In this document: positions 23,632 through 32,313 of the stretch, one piece after another
Numbering within the stretch: the stretch's first letter is position 1
Layout: each line of letters starts with the position of its first letter
NCBI GenBank assembly: GCA_022559845.1
Contig: CM040125.1
Coordinates: forward strand, 200,424,102-200,488,101
DNA from: Amorphophallus konjac
Taxonomy: Eukaryota; Streptophyta; Magnoliopsida; Alismatales; Araceae
DNA: 64,000 bases
Direction: 5' to 3'
Translations under genes and position numbers: made by a program
The notes under the pieces: model-generated
Told to the model about the DNA's origin: nothing
The model's input: only the letters and a program-made list of their open reading frames with translations
Database searches by the model: none

Positions 23632-24479
23632 GATAGACTCTTGGTAACAAGAGTGAGTCATCATGAGGGAGATTTGGGTTACAAACCCGAAAACCAACAA
23701 CCCTTCGGAAGCAAGGCCTACATCACTTCTGTCAAGGGTAAGAATGAAGCCAGCACTTCTTACCGCCTCCCAATGCCTCATGCTGCTCAGAAAAACCAAA
23801 AATAGAATGGTGAGCAGAAAGGTAAGGCTCTCATGCAAAAATAGAAAACTAAATTTGCTAGTCTTGACATGCATACTAGGAAAGGCCACGATAAATATCA
23901 TGCCTCCCATGAAATGAATGAGTATTGCTTCTATTGCGGTATGCTTGGTCACACCATGCATGATTGTCTCACCTTGAATAATGATGGACTAAGAGCAGGC
24001 AAGGATGCAGGAATTGTTGCTGAAATCAAGGGCAAAAGATAGGTCAACTCTGGCAGAGGACGTGTGCAGCAGAACTCTGCATAGAACCGCATGGGGATTT
24101 AGAAGAGTCGACACTTCCATTCGGACAGGTCGACACTCCCCAAGGCCTTCAACAGAAATCACCCTCCTTGCTACTGCCATTGTGCAAAGATTGGACATAC
24201 AGTCCAGAACTGTTGGCATCTGAGAGGTAGGAGCCACTCTCATCATCAACATAGTAGTGTACATGATCATTCTCAATGGAACAATGCACCTGCGCATAGA
24301 AAGAATGGTAAAATCTTTGGACGCTGCTTTATTGTGGTGAATATGGATACACATCCAATCACTGTCCTTGGAAGAGAATGAGTGATCAGAAAGCAGTAAA
24401 GAAAACAAAGATTTTTGCTAAAATTGTTGCTAACCAACCAGGACCCAAGCAAGCTTGGGTACCTAAAAATTTTAAATGA
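23632..24479 (+). pseudogene. gag: S1 gag, C-terminal part with three zinc knuckles
   Basis: The gag frame resumes directly after element G and its target duplication. After LGYKPENQQPFGSKAY come three CCHC-type knuckles: CFYCGMLGHTMHDC (about 23929), CHCAKIGHTVQNC (about 24168) and YCGEYGYTSNHC (about 24332; His replaced by Tyr in the core, and the segment shifted by one frame). Stops lie at about 23803, 23842, 24040, 24082 and 24106. The end, GPKQAWVPKNFK then TGA at 24477, is where pol would begin in a full Sirevirus. Knuckles bind the genomic RNA. Two GTCGACAC half-palindromes, as in the LTR, fall inside this coding stretch (about 24107 and 24130). Confidence 0.82.
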
Positions 24480-24729
24480 GAATTTTGGGTGTAGAGTGCC
24501 TTAGAGCTGAACGCTAGATGCTCACGTAAATAAAAGCTCAAGGAACAAGTATGTAAATAATGTTATTTGTTTAATTGTTGCATGATAGGCTTGCATTGTA
24601 AATCATTTAATAAAAAGGCTACTTTTCTGTCAATAAATCCTGCATGTTGAAAGTTGTCTCCCTGAACTGCTGAAATATCCTCTTGGTGTGAGATGAGCTT
24701 CTAAGCTAAATTATTTGCTTGCACCTTGC

Positions 24730-24846
24730 TTGACCTCTGGTATATCAAATAATGAAGAGTAGAAAGGCAAGTTAAGCTTGCCCGGAGCTCTCACTATGCC
24801 TGAGCAGGATCTTAGATCCAAACCTCCGCCTTATACCAGAGATCAA
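24730..24846 (+). ncRNA. Cloverleaf-like RNA module, S1 copy a
   Basis: A 15-position closing stem (24730-24744 with 24832-24846; 14 pairs, one C-A mismatch) encloses three hairpins: GGCAAG/CTTGCC (24766-24782), CTCA/TGAG with a 7-nt loop CTATGCC (24790-24804) and GGATC/GATCC with loop TTA (24807-24819). Two more copies (25219-25337, 55731-55847) keep length, order and pairing while the bases change. Confidence 0.65.
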
Positions 24847-25218
24847 TTAACTCAACTGCTCAATTCATGAAAATTTTTTTGTCTTGCTGATAGAATTGCC
24901 ATGATGATGAGTTATTGCTTGATCTGTTCTACTACCTTGTAGCAGCCATGTGAACTTCTCCCTTAGGATTGTTGATTATTATTTTTGATGATGTCTTCCA
25001 TGGCTGCATATATTACAACTCATCACTTATGTGGGCAAATGACATGTTGATTGTCTTAACTTCCATGAGCATTCAACAAAAAGGGAGTTTAAATGTTTGC
25101 ACCGTAGTGTAGAAATTCATTACATATGGTTGACTCTGCATGCCTTGTGGCTATTAAGCAGCATCCTGATAATTCATGCATTTTCATGCATTACATGATC
25201 AACGGACCCAACTATGCA

Positions 25219-25337
25219 TGACTCCTTGGTATATAAAATACTGAGTTGTGGAAAGGCAGGTTATGCGTGCCTGAAAGCACTCACTATGCATGAGGTGGTC
25301 TTAGGACCCATGATTCTCCGCCAGGTACCAAGGGTCA
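25219..25337 (+). ncRNA. Cloverleaf-like RNA module, S1 copy b
   Basis: The closing stem is TGAC, bulged T, CCTTGGTA (25219-25231) against TACCAAGG plus GTCA (25326-25337). Inside are AGGCA/TGCCT, CTCA/TGAG with loop CTATGCA (25280-25294) and GGTC/GACC (25297-25308). Where copy a has CTGGTA/TACCAG, this one has TTGGTA/TACCAA, a compensated pair change. Confidence 0.65.
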
Positions 25338-26535
25338 ACCCCTCATTAGAATTGTCTAGATTTTCATGAGAATAATTCTTTGAGCAACCTTCATTGACTT
25401 CATTACATGTGCTGTACTCAGAACTCAGATATCCAGTGCATAAAGTCAGGGGGAGTGTCTGCATTTCATAGCTCACCCATGTGCACTTACTTTCTTGCAT
25501 ATACTGATTTCAGAATTGATTGCATACAATTTTTGAAAACTTCAAAAAAAAGGGGGGGGGGAGAGTCATCTGCACACTTAAGCATCCAGTCTGCATTACA
25601 ACTCAGAATGCATTGCAAATCATCCATGATTATATCATTTTGCGGTCTCATACACGCCAATGCAAACCATGTTAAAAGGGACCCAAAAATGGTATCATTT
25701 TTAAGGCATCATGTGTTCACTTAATTCATAGGTTGCATACTCCATTGTGAACCCATGCACATGTTTAGGGGGAGTCAACATCAGAAATTAAGTTTGCACT
25801 CTTGCATTCATTCATGTTGACACCCGCATGGAATGCACCATCTTAGGGGGAGCATGCTCAACCCTTGAAAATCTTTAAAATCCTTATAAATTATTTGACA
25901 TTGATGAAGTAGACCTCAGACCTCCCACGGTCAAACTCTCTACTCATTCTGTTTGAGAACTGCTCTCTGTCTGAGCTCAGTGTGTCGACACCATCCAGTG
26001 TAAGTGTCGACACTTCCTTGCACATGTTGAATAAATTTCATCCATTCCAATCTGAGCTCAATCAATTACCTCAGGGGGAGTGTTCACCATCCATTCTAGA
26101 TTTATAATCAAACAACACTCTCTTCTTCTTCTTCTTCAACCAAGCCACTGCTTGATATTGCTCATATCCTTTTATGGTTCAACTTGAAATTGAATTGCTT
26201 TGAACTTCTTGGAGGATGATCTATCTGTTGATTAAGATTGCTTATCAGAGTAAATCTTCAAGAAGAATCTTCCTTTATAAAGTTTTATGACTGCCTTGAA
26301 CATGAATGACTTTGGTTCAACATTAATGACTTCTTAAGTTTTGAAGTTTTATGGTTTTGAAAATGTTTGTACTCAGGATTAATAGACTTAAACTAGCTAT
26401 TCATGTTTTAATAAGTTATGCCTTGAATCTGAAAGTTTATTTTAAGTACAAAGGCATCTTTGTTCGAGAAATCTCAGTCAAGTATTATTTTTAAACAATC
26501 TGATCCTCTGGATTCCATAAAAGTTAAAAGTGCGT

Positions 26536-26624
26536 CAGAGCAATGACATTGGTTCACTGAGAAATATATCTCCTCATAAATAAATTTAGGTAAGATATGT
26601 CATGAAGTGCCCTTGTTAACTCTG
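26536..26624 (+). ncRNA. CAGAG module, S1 copy 1
   Basis: It begins CAGAGCAATGAC and ends TTAACTCTG, the ends being complementary (CAGAG/CTCTG). An inner stem ATATCT (26566) pairs with AGATAT (26593), followed by gtcatgaagtg. It has homologues at 26651, 56525 and 56622. Confidence 0.55.
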
Positions 26625-26650
26625 CAGAGTTATAAAAAGAAAAATCAAGG

Positions 26651-26737
26651 CAGAGCAATGGCCAAGTTGCTGAGAAATATGTTCCCTCATCAAAGAAATG
26701 AGGTCCGATATGTCATGAGGTGACATAGCTATCTCTG
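26651..26737 (+). ncRNA. CAGAG module, S1 copy 2
   Basis: It shares CAGAGCAATGGC, tgagaaat, tgtcatgaggtg and the closing CTCTG with copy 1. Its inner stem differs but still pairs (CTCAT at 26686 with ATGAG at 26698, flanked by ATAT/ATAT). Confidence 0.55.
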
Positions 26738-26751
26738 TTCAATCCGAGGTA

Positions 26752-26850
26752 TAACAGTCAGTCATACCATGTACCTAGGGATACTAGCATCTAATCAACG
26801 TGTGTCCTTACGAATATGAGGCATGCACTGTACTTAATTGCTCGTAAAAA
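26752..26850 (+). other. Conserved tail segment after the CAGAG modules (S1)
   Basis: Aligns with 56725-56820 in S2: acagtcagtca, tagggata, tgcactg and ttgctcgtaaaa are shared in order. In S2, GCACT and AGTGC near the end form a hairpin; the S1 version pairs less well. No coding potential. Confidence 0.5.
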
Positions 26851-27689
26851 TCATCTTGTGCTCTATGAAAACTATGAGTGTGATAGCAAAATATAAAAGC
26901 AAGTTTACTGAAACTCCATAATTTCGTTTAGTTTTCATGCTTGTTTAATCTCAATACTTCTCGTAGTAACTCTCAAAGGAGCTAATAGAATTGAATAAGT
27001 AAGGTAAGAGGAGGTTAACCTTATTTTGGTATGAATTTCTGGTTCACTTCTATTAATCTTGAATACAGATGTTTTCAAGTGTTCTTGTTGAGAAGTTCAA
27101 AATTCATTAGAGTTAAACCAATCCTACTAAGGGCTGCTTCATTAGAATTTTATAACTGAAGATTCTGAAAAACTTATAACTCTGCATTTATGAACTTGGT
27201 TTCAGATTTAAGAACCTCCATCTCTCCTAAAGACAAACTATCTTTTTGATGTCCTTTGACGTTTGCCCTCACTATACAAAGGGTATCAATGCTCATTGAT
27301 GACTTATAAGATTTGGCATCATTGCCCTCCTATTCATGTGTATCAAGATACTTCTGCTCCATGCTCTCCATGCAACTAGTTAGCTTGAGTCTTCACATAC
27401 ATTGGTGATATGCATTTTTCATGCATTGCATAGAAAATCTTAAAAATCTGAAAAATAGAAAACACCTGTAAAAAGCTGAAAAATCTGAAAATCATAAACA
27501 TCTGAAAAATTAGAAAACAAAAATTGTGGCTGCTATTTTTTGCTTTCTAAACTAGATCATGTTGCATGATTAATCTTCTTGCATGAATGAGTCCTTGTTG
27601 TGTTGTTATGATTTCATGTCTATTAACGGCTATTTGGTTCTTTCTGGCCTAGAAACCCAACATTAACTTGGATCCCAACAGATCCGTTT

Positions 27690-27745
27690 GCACTGCTCGG
27701 GACACTTCAATTGGTATCACAGAATACCATTGAACCTAATGATGA
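27690..27745 (+). repeat. Remnant resembling the end of an S1-type LTR
   Basis: The phrase from agatccgtttgcact to ggtatcacagaataccattg parallels the last 60 bases of the S1 5' LTR (agatccgacttcact, then ggtatcaaagcataccattg). It may be a scrap of the missing 3' LTR or of a related element. It is diverged, and the rest of an LTR is not recognisable. Confidence 0.4.
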
Positions 27746-27788
27746 TTTGCACATGATTACTCTATGTATCTTTCTCTGCATCATATTG

Positions 27789-29651
27789 TGATGGAGACAT
27801 CACCTCCCGTGCCCACACTCACGGCTCGTCTCCTCGCCCCATAAGCATCCGACATGGTCTAGTCATTTATTTTAAGTCATATGTTATATTTTCATATTTT
27901 ATTTGAGTCATATCATTGTAATTTTCCTTTTATTTGAGTCCAATACCTAGGTTAATGAGTCATCTACCTAACTTAAGTGTCATAGGGTTGATTAGATTAG
28001 TTAATGGGCCCAATTCATTGGGCTAGGCCCAGGGGCGCCCCTTACCCCCTTGGTTATTTGTCATTGTAGCAAGAGTTAAGGACTTTTTGTAAAATGTGGG
28101 TTGCCTATATATAGGACCCCATTCCCCCCCATTTGAAGTAAATGAAATTGCCATATATTGAGATCCAAAATTCAAGTTTCTTGTGGAGAGAATCCATTAG
28201 TGGGATGTGAAGCCCCAGGGTGAGAAGCCATTTCCTTCTCTCTCTCACTCTCTCTCTCTCTAAGGGGGGCGCCCCCTCTCTCTCTCTTCCCCCCTCCCCA
28301 AATTTTGAATTTCCACTCTCTCTCCTCTCTCCTCCACCTAGGCTCCACCTCATCCACACACCACTAGCCACCCCAACCACCTCATCACTTCCCTAGGTGC
28401 ATTCATTACCCCTCCACCAACTCCCACCAAATCTCCTCCCTCCCTAGGAGAATCTTGGCCTTCCCAACACAATCCACCCTAGTCCCCACACAATCTTGCA
28501 GATCCCAAGGGGAATTTGAATTGTTTCCCTCCACCCCTTTCACTTCCCTTCACCATTAGTCACCTCCCTCCCCTATCTCTTGTGCCATTGAAGCTAATCC
28601 TAACCAGCCAGTTCACAGCTCAGAATCAGCAGGGGAGTAGCAGCTTGCAGAGGTGACCCCGACTTCATCTCGGTGTCCCTGGAAGCCCAAGTGGTACCGT
28701 CGGAAGCGTCTCCCTATCTTCTTCACAACGGCGGTGGTCTTGTCCCAACCTGAGCTCGTGACTACCCGGGGGAGCCGATCTCCCCACACTACGCGTCTTC
28801 CTCCAGACTAGCAACCTGAAGCCGCTAGCAGATCCCCCCACGGCCAACCCCTTGAAGATATGGAGGCGGTGCTTGACTGGGAGCTTCATCTACACATCTT
28901 CTTCCAGTACCAAGAAATGGCATCCCGTTCGGCATTCGGAGCTAAGAGTTCTCAATTTCCTCCCTCAAGTATGCTATTCTATCCACTATGGGACTGAATA
29001 GACACTTGATCACTTTTTGGGCTGTCTCTATCTACTTTGACCTCCTCCGACATTCTCGTGGGTCTTCATTCAAAGAGGACTCAACAACGAATCCAACGAT
29101 TCTAGCCTCGCCTGAATCAGAGATCAGGAGCGCCTATGGTGACCTCATCTTCCTGCTGCAGCGGTACCGTTGCTGTCAGAACCAGAAAGCAGAGGCACTG
29201 TTCACGACCCTGCCCCGACCATCGCCGTCATTCTGAAATTCCCCCAAAAATTGGACGTCTTCCTGAGTCAACTACAAAGATTTTGCTACTGGTTTTGTCA
29301 CTAACAGAGCTTGGGGGAGTCCGCAGCAGTGCCGATACTGACTGTCTATCCTCTGTTCCAGAGAGTGGACAGAACAATCATCATCCTTTCATTTAGTTCC
29401 TAGATTGATTCTCCCCTTCCCGCCTAGCCGGCTTACAGCCCCTCCCTGTGGGAGGTAGTGTTTGAATGCAATTTTGGCTTCCCTTTCCCAAGTTCAACCC
29501 CCTTGCATGGGGCGTAGTGATGTAAAACCTTGAACAGGTCGAAGCTACACCGGCGCGGCGTGTGGGGAACCCACGCTTCCCCGCTCGCCCACGTCTCCAA
29601 GCGGGACCGGTTTCTTCAAGCCGGTCGAGTAAGTGCTCTATCCCTTGCTCA
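27789..29651 (+). repeat. Probable LTR (solo or truncated) of an unplaced family
   Basis: It begins TGATGGAGACATC, preceded by tattg. It has an LTR-like layout: AT-rich U3, palindrome AGGGGCGCCCCT (about 28031), TATA box TATATATA (28106), then a long pyrimidine-rich leader with a second GGGGGCGCCCCC palindrome (about 28265) inside (CT)n runs. It resembles the element G LTR in layout but not in sequence. A possible end is 29651 (ctca), followed by tattt, a 4/5 match to the left flank. That end conflicts with the open frame across 29650, so the right border is weak. Confidence 0.4.
28106..28113 (+). promoter_or_regulatory. TATA box of the 27789 LTR
   Basis: TATATATA within gcctatatatagg, between the two GC palindromes. 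Confidence 0.5.
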
Positions 29652-29749
29652 TATTTGGTATCTTGTTCTTTCAATATTAGCTCATAGCTCCGCTGGCCCG
29701 TGAGAGTAAGTGCCTGGTCCGCAAGCTCTATTACTTCGAGTGGCCGCCG
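29393..29749 (-). other. Orphan ORF fragment of unknown origin
   Basis: On the minus strand an open frame carries a segment of ordinary protein-like composition: VIELADQALTLTGQRSYE, then KEQDTKYEQGIEHLLDRLEE, then an Arg/Gly-rich part. It differs in base composition from both neighbours. I do not recognise it. A piece of organellar DNA or of a captured gene is possible; chance openness in LTR DNA is the alternative. The right end merges into the element B LTR. Confidence 0.3.
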
Positions 29750-30708
29750 TGGAAGAGAGTGTGCCTGTGCCCTCGGCACCCGGGTCGGCCCCATTGAGTT
29801 GGACCTCCAAACCCTTAAAAAAAAACATTGGCCTTGCTGGCCCTCTACCAGCAAGGGCCCAGCCCTCACAACCTCCACTGGGCATCGCTGAGTTACCCCG
29901 GGATTTGGGTGAGTGTCGGGTGAGTGGCCGCTGGAGAGGGAGATTTCTGTAGCCCAACTAAGAGCAGCCGAACTAGGCCCATCAGGACCAAACAAGGCTC
30001 AGCTCATCCAAGTGACAGCCCCCTAGGGCTCACTTAGGCAAAAAAGCCCAATAAAGATCACTCGGGATCCCACCCTTCCTCGGCGGCCCTTAGGCTCGGA
30101 AGGCCCGAGCATCAGAACGGAGGAAGACCCATGCCCGAGTTATCCCTCCATCGGGATAGAGGCGAGTGCTCTGCACCCACTCCAATCTGACTGCATCCGA
30201 GCTATGCCTATCGCCTGGATAGGGCTGGCACCTTTTATGCTCGGACCGACTGACAAGTGTTTATCCCTGCAGCCGTTGAGAGCCCTTTATGAGCAGGAGT
30301 TTATGGAGATAAAGGATCCATGATCCCTCAAGGCCATGAAGATCCCACGATGAGGACGTAACGATCCCATGATAAGGACGTAACTCCCGCCTGAAACTCC
30401 TCAGCTTACGGGACTCATCAGGTGAGCTCGCTATATAAAGCAGGGACTCCCTCCAGCGGAAGGTAAGGCCAATACACGCCTAAAACCCCCTGAGCAGGAA
30501 CCACTTCACCATCTTGGTGTTGGGGGATCTCGTGCACCTCTTTCTACCTCCCTCAATACCTTCCACCATTGCTCTACTGACTTAAGCATCGGAGGGTTTT
30601 CCCCAGGGAACCATCCCTGGGCCTCCTGATTCGTTTCCCTTTCTCTATAGTTCACTATTCGGTGATCATCCTCCCAGCTCAGGACAAGCGCGATATCATG
30701 CCCCTTCA
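29750..30708 (+). repeat. 5' LTR of element B (left edge uncertain)
   Basis: It ends ccccttca at 30708, with TATA box TATATAAA at 30432. It shares many blocks with the element A 3' LTR (5530-6447). A 22-bp near-duplicate (gatcccacgatgaggacgta) occurs twice at about 30342-30386. The left edge is inferred from LTR length in A and could be off by about 150 bp. Confidence 0.55.
30432..30439 (+). promoter_or_regulatory. TATA box of the element B LTR
   Basis: TATATAAA within gctcgctatataaagcagg, about 275 bp before the LTR end. Confidence 0.65.
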
Positions 30709-30710
30709 TC

Positions 30711-30728
30711 TAGCGTCGTCTGTGGGAA
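30711..30728 (+). other. Probable primer binding site of element B
   Basis: agcgtcgtctgtgggaaa begins two bases after the LTR. It resembles the tggcgccgtctgtggga type site of plant Tat/Athila elements, with two or three substitutions. I did not determine the tRNA. Confidence 0.6.
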
Positions 30729-30745
30729 ACGATCAAAGCGCCAGT

Positions 30746-32313
30746 ATGGTGAGAAGAAGTTTAGGGAAGAGGTCCGTCGGTGACAGGGGAAAGCCCACGG
30801 TGGCAGCCGGGGAAGGCCCCTCACAAGCCTCCCAAAAGCCCCCCTCCGGTGCCAGCACTCCCGCCGACGGACCGCCCCCTCCCCCTGGGGTCGGGCTGCC
30901 GCCCCCTCCTCCGACGGCGGTAGGGTTACCGCTCAACGGCGGCGCTGACGCCTTCCAAGCCCTCAACGCAAAACTAAACGTCCTCGTGGAACTCATGAAG
31001 ACCCAGGCGGCCAGGGATGGAAGGTCACGCGCCCCTCCGGAGATCCCTCCCCGTGAGAACATGTCCCAGCACACCACTGGAGGCCGCTTTACCCTCTGAG
31101 GGCAGCAGCTCATCTGCAACAAAATAGGAGGACCCTCGCAAGCCCGCCCTCCGGAGCAAGAGGCTTCCTCCACGCCAAAGCGGGGTAGGCATGGGGCACG
31201 CTGTCCCCTCCCGGAGATCGAAGTCCCCAGGGAGCGCTAGGACAGCCTGCCTTCACGCCCCCTCAGCCCTACGGCGCAGCGACAGCCGGAGCTATCCCTC
31301 CGACTGCGAGAATTCGAGAGGCGTTTCGCAGAGCAGGAGCCCGCCCTGCGAGCCCTACAGAAGACTTCTCCACCAGAGGATGAAGAGAGATCCCCGTTCT
31401 CCGACCATATCTTGAAGGCAGAGGTATCTCCTAGAGCCTCCATCCCGACCTTCAAGCCCTACGATGGCCAGGGTGACCCGGCCGACCACTTCGACAGCTT
31501 CGACGCTCTGATGACCCTTCCCGGAGCGTCCGACGTCATCAAGTGCCGAGCCTTTGCGACCACCTTGGTCCAAAGCACCAAAGCATGGTTCCGGGCCCTC
31601 ACCCCCAGATCCATCCGAGACTTCAAGTAGTTCGGCTGAGTATTCAAGGAGAGTTTCACCGGCTGCGGCCCCCCAAGGTCGGTAGCGGGGTTTTGGCCCT
31701 CAAACAGGTGCAAGGGGAGAAACTTCGGGCCTACATTCTCTGATTCAAACCGGAAGCCCTGAGGATCCCCCGCCTGGACGTCGCCTCGACCATAACCGCT
31801 CTGACCGGGGGCACCCGCGATGTGAACCTCCGCCGTGAGCTTGTCCTCCACCCTCCCTCGACCCTTGCTGCGCTAGTGACTCTGGCATTGCGCCACGCCG
31901 AGTGCGAAGAAGTGCTCAGTGCATGCCGAGACGCAACCAGCTCGGGTCGGGAGGGGGACAAGAAGCGGGCACCCGAGTCAAGCTCGGACTAAGGAAAAAG
32001 GTGGAACCGAGATGGGGAACGCAAGGAACCGTCACGGAAGTACGAGCGGTAAACTCCCCTAACCGCTCCAGTGTACGAGATTTATGAAGACATCAAAGGC
32101 TCGGGCCTCCTCCGCCAACCCGAGCCAATGAAGGTGAAGAACCACAGTCGCATCAAGCATTGCCTATTCCACAGTGACCACGGGCATCACACCGGCGATT
32201 GCCATCAGCTCCAGGATGAGATCGAGCGTCTCATTCGTCAAGGGCACCTCTCTCGGTTCATAGCTGGGCACCAGGAAGACCGAGGTGCCCCAGAGGAGAT
32301 CGACAACGCCCCC
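30746..32313 (+). pseudogene. gag: Element B gag
   Basis: A start at 30746 (MVRRSLGKRS) opens a Pro/Gly-rich N-terminus. The same frame then holds LREFERRFAEQEPALRALQ and the Tat-type Gag core (PTFKPYDGQGDPADHFDSF, KCRAFATTLVQSTKAWFRAL). Stops occur at 31097, about 31240 and 31628. After a frameshift between about 31630 and 32070, the C-terminal part follows: a Cys/His segment CLFHSDHGHHTGDCHQL and DEIERLIRQGHL, characteristic of this lineage. It would form the capsid; it is inactive here. Confidence 0.82.

Larger units (their letters stand above)
8038..27788 (+). mobile_element. Element S1: gag-only Sirevirus-like Ty1/copia element, interrupted by element G
   Basis: A 5' LTR (8038-11012, TGTTGG...CA) is followed by a tRNA-iMet primer site and a copia-type gag (11089-12305, continuing 23632-24479 after the inserted element G). 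Gag ends with the GPKQAWVPK motif, which in Sireviruses immediately precedes protease/integrase, but here a stop follows and no pol is present. About 3.3 kb of structured non-coding DNA with several polypurine tracts comes next. Gag-only LTR elements have been described in plants as TR-GAG. No 3' LTR matching 8038-11012 exists in the window, so the right border (27788) is simply where an LTR-like sequence begins. Confidence 0.82.
24480..27788 (+). other. S1 3' non-coding region with structured modules and polypurine tracts
   Basis: About 3.3 kb without credible ORFs. It contains two cloverleaf-like modules, two tandem CAGAG modules and a conserved tail segment, all listed separately, plus four purine tracts of the form agggggag (about 25446, 25766, 25842 and 26071). 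Two more GTGTCGACAC palindromes lie at 25982 and 26004. The rest is AT-rich. Multiple polypurine tracts are a recognised Sirevirus trait. Confidence 0.75.

Noticed and set aside
24730..24846. tRNA gene
   Set aside because: 117 nt, no TTCGA-type T loop, no proper A/B boxes, and the closing stem is 15 positions long; only the outline is cloverleaf-like.
28230..28310. (CT)n run as a regulatory element
   Set aside because: Simple repeat common in plant leaders; only the GC palindrome inside it is noted.
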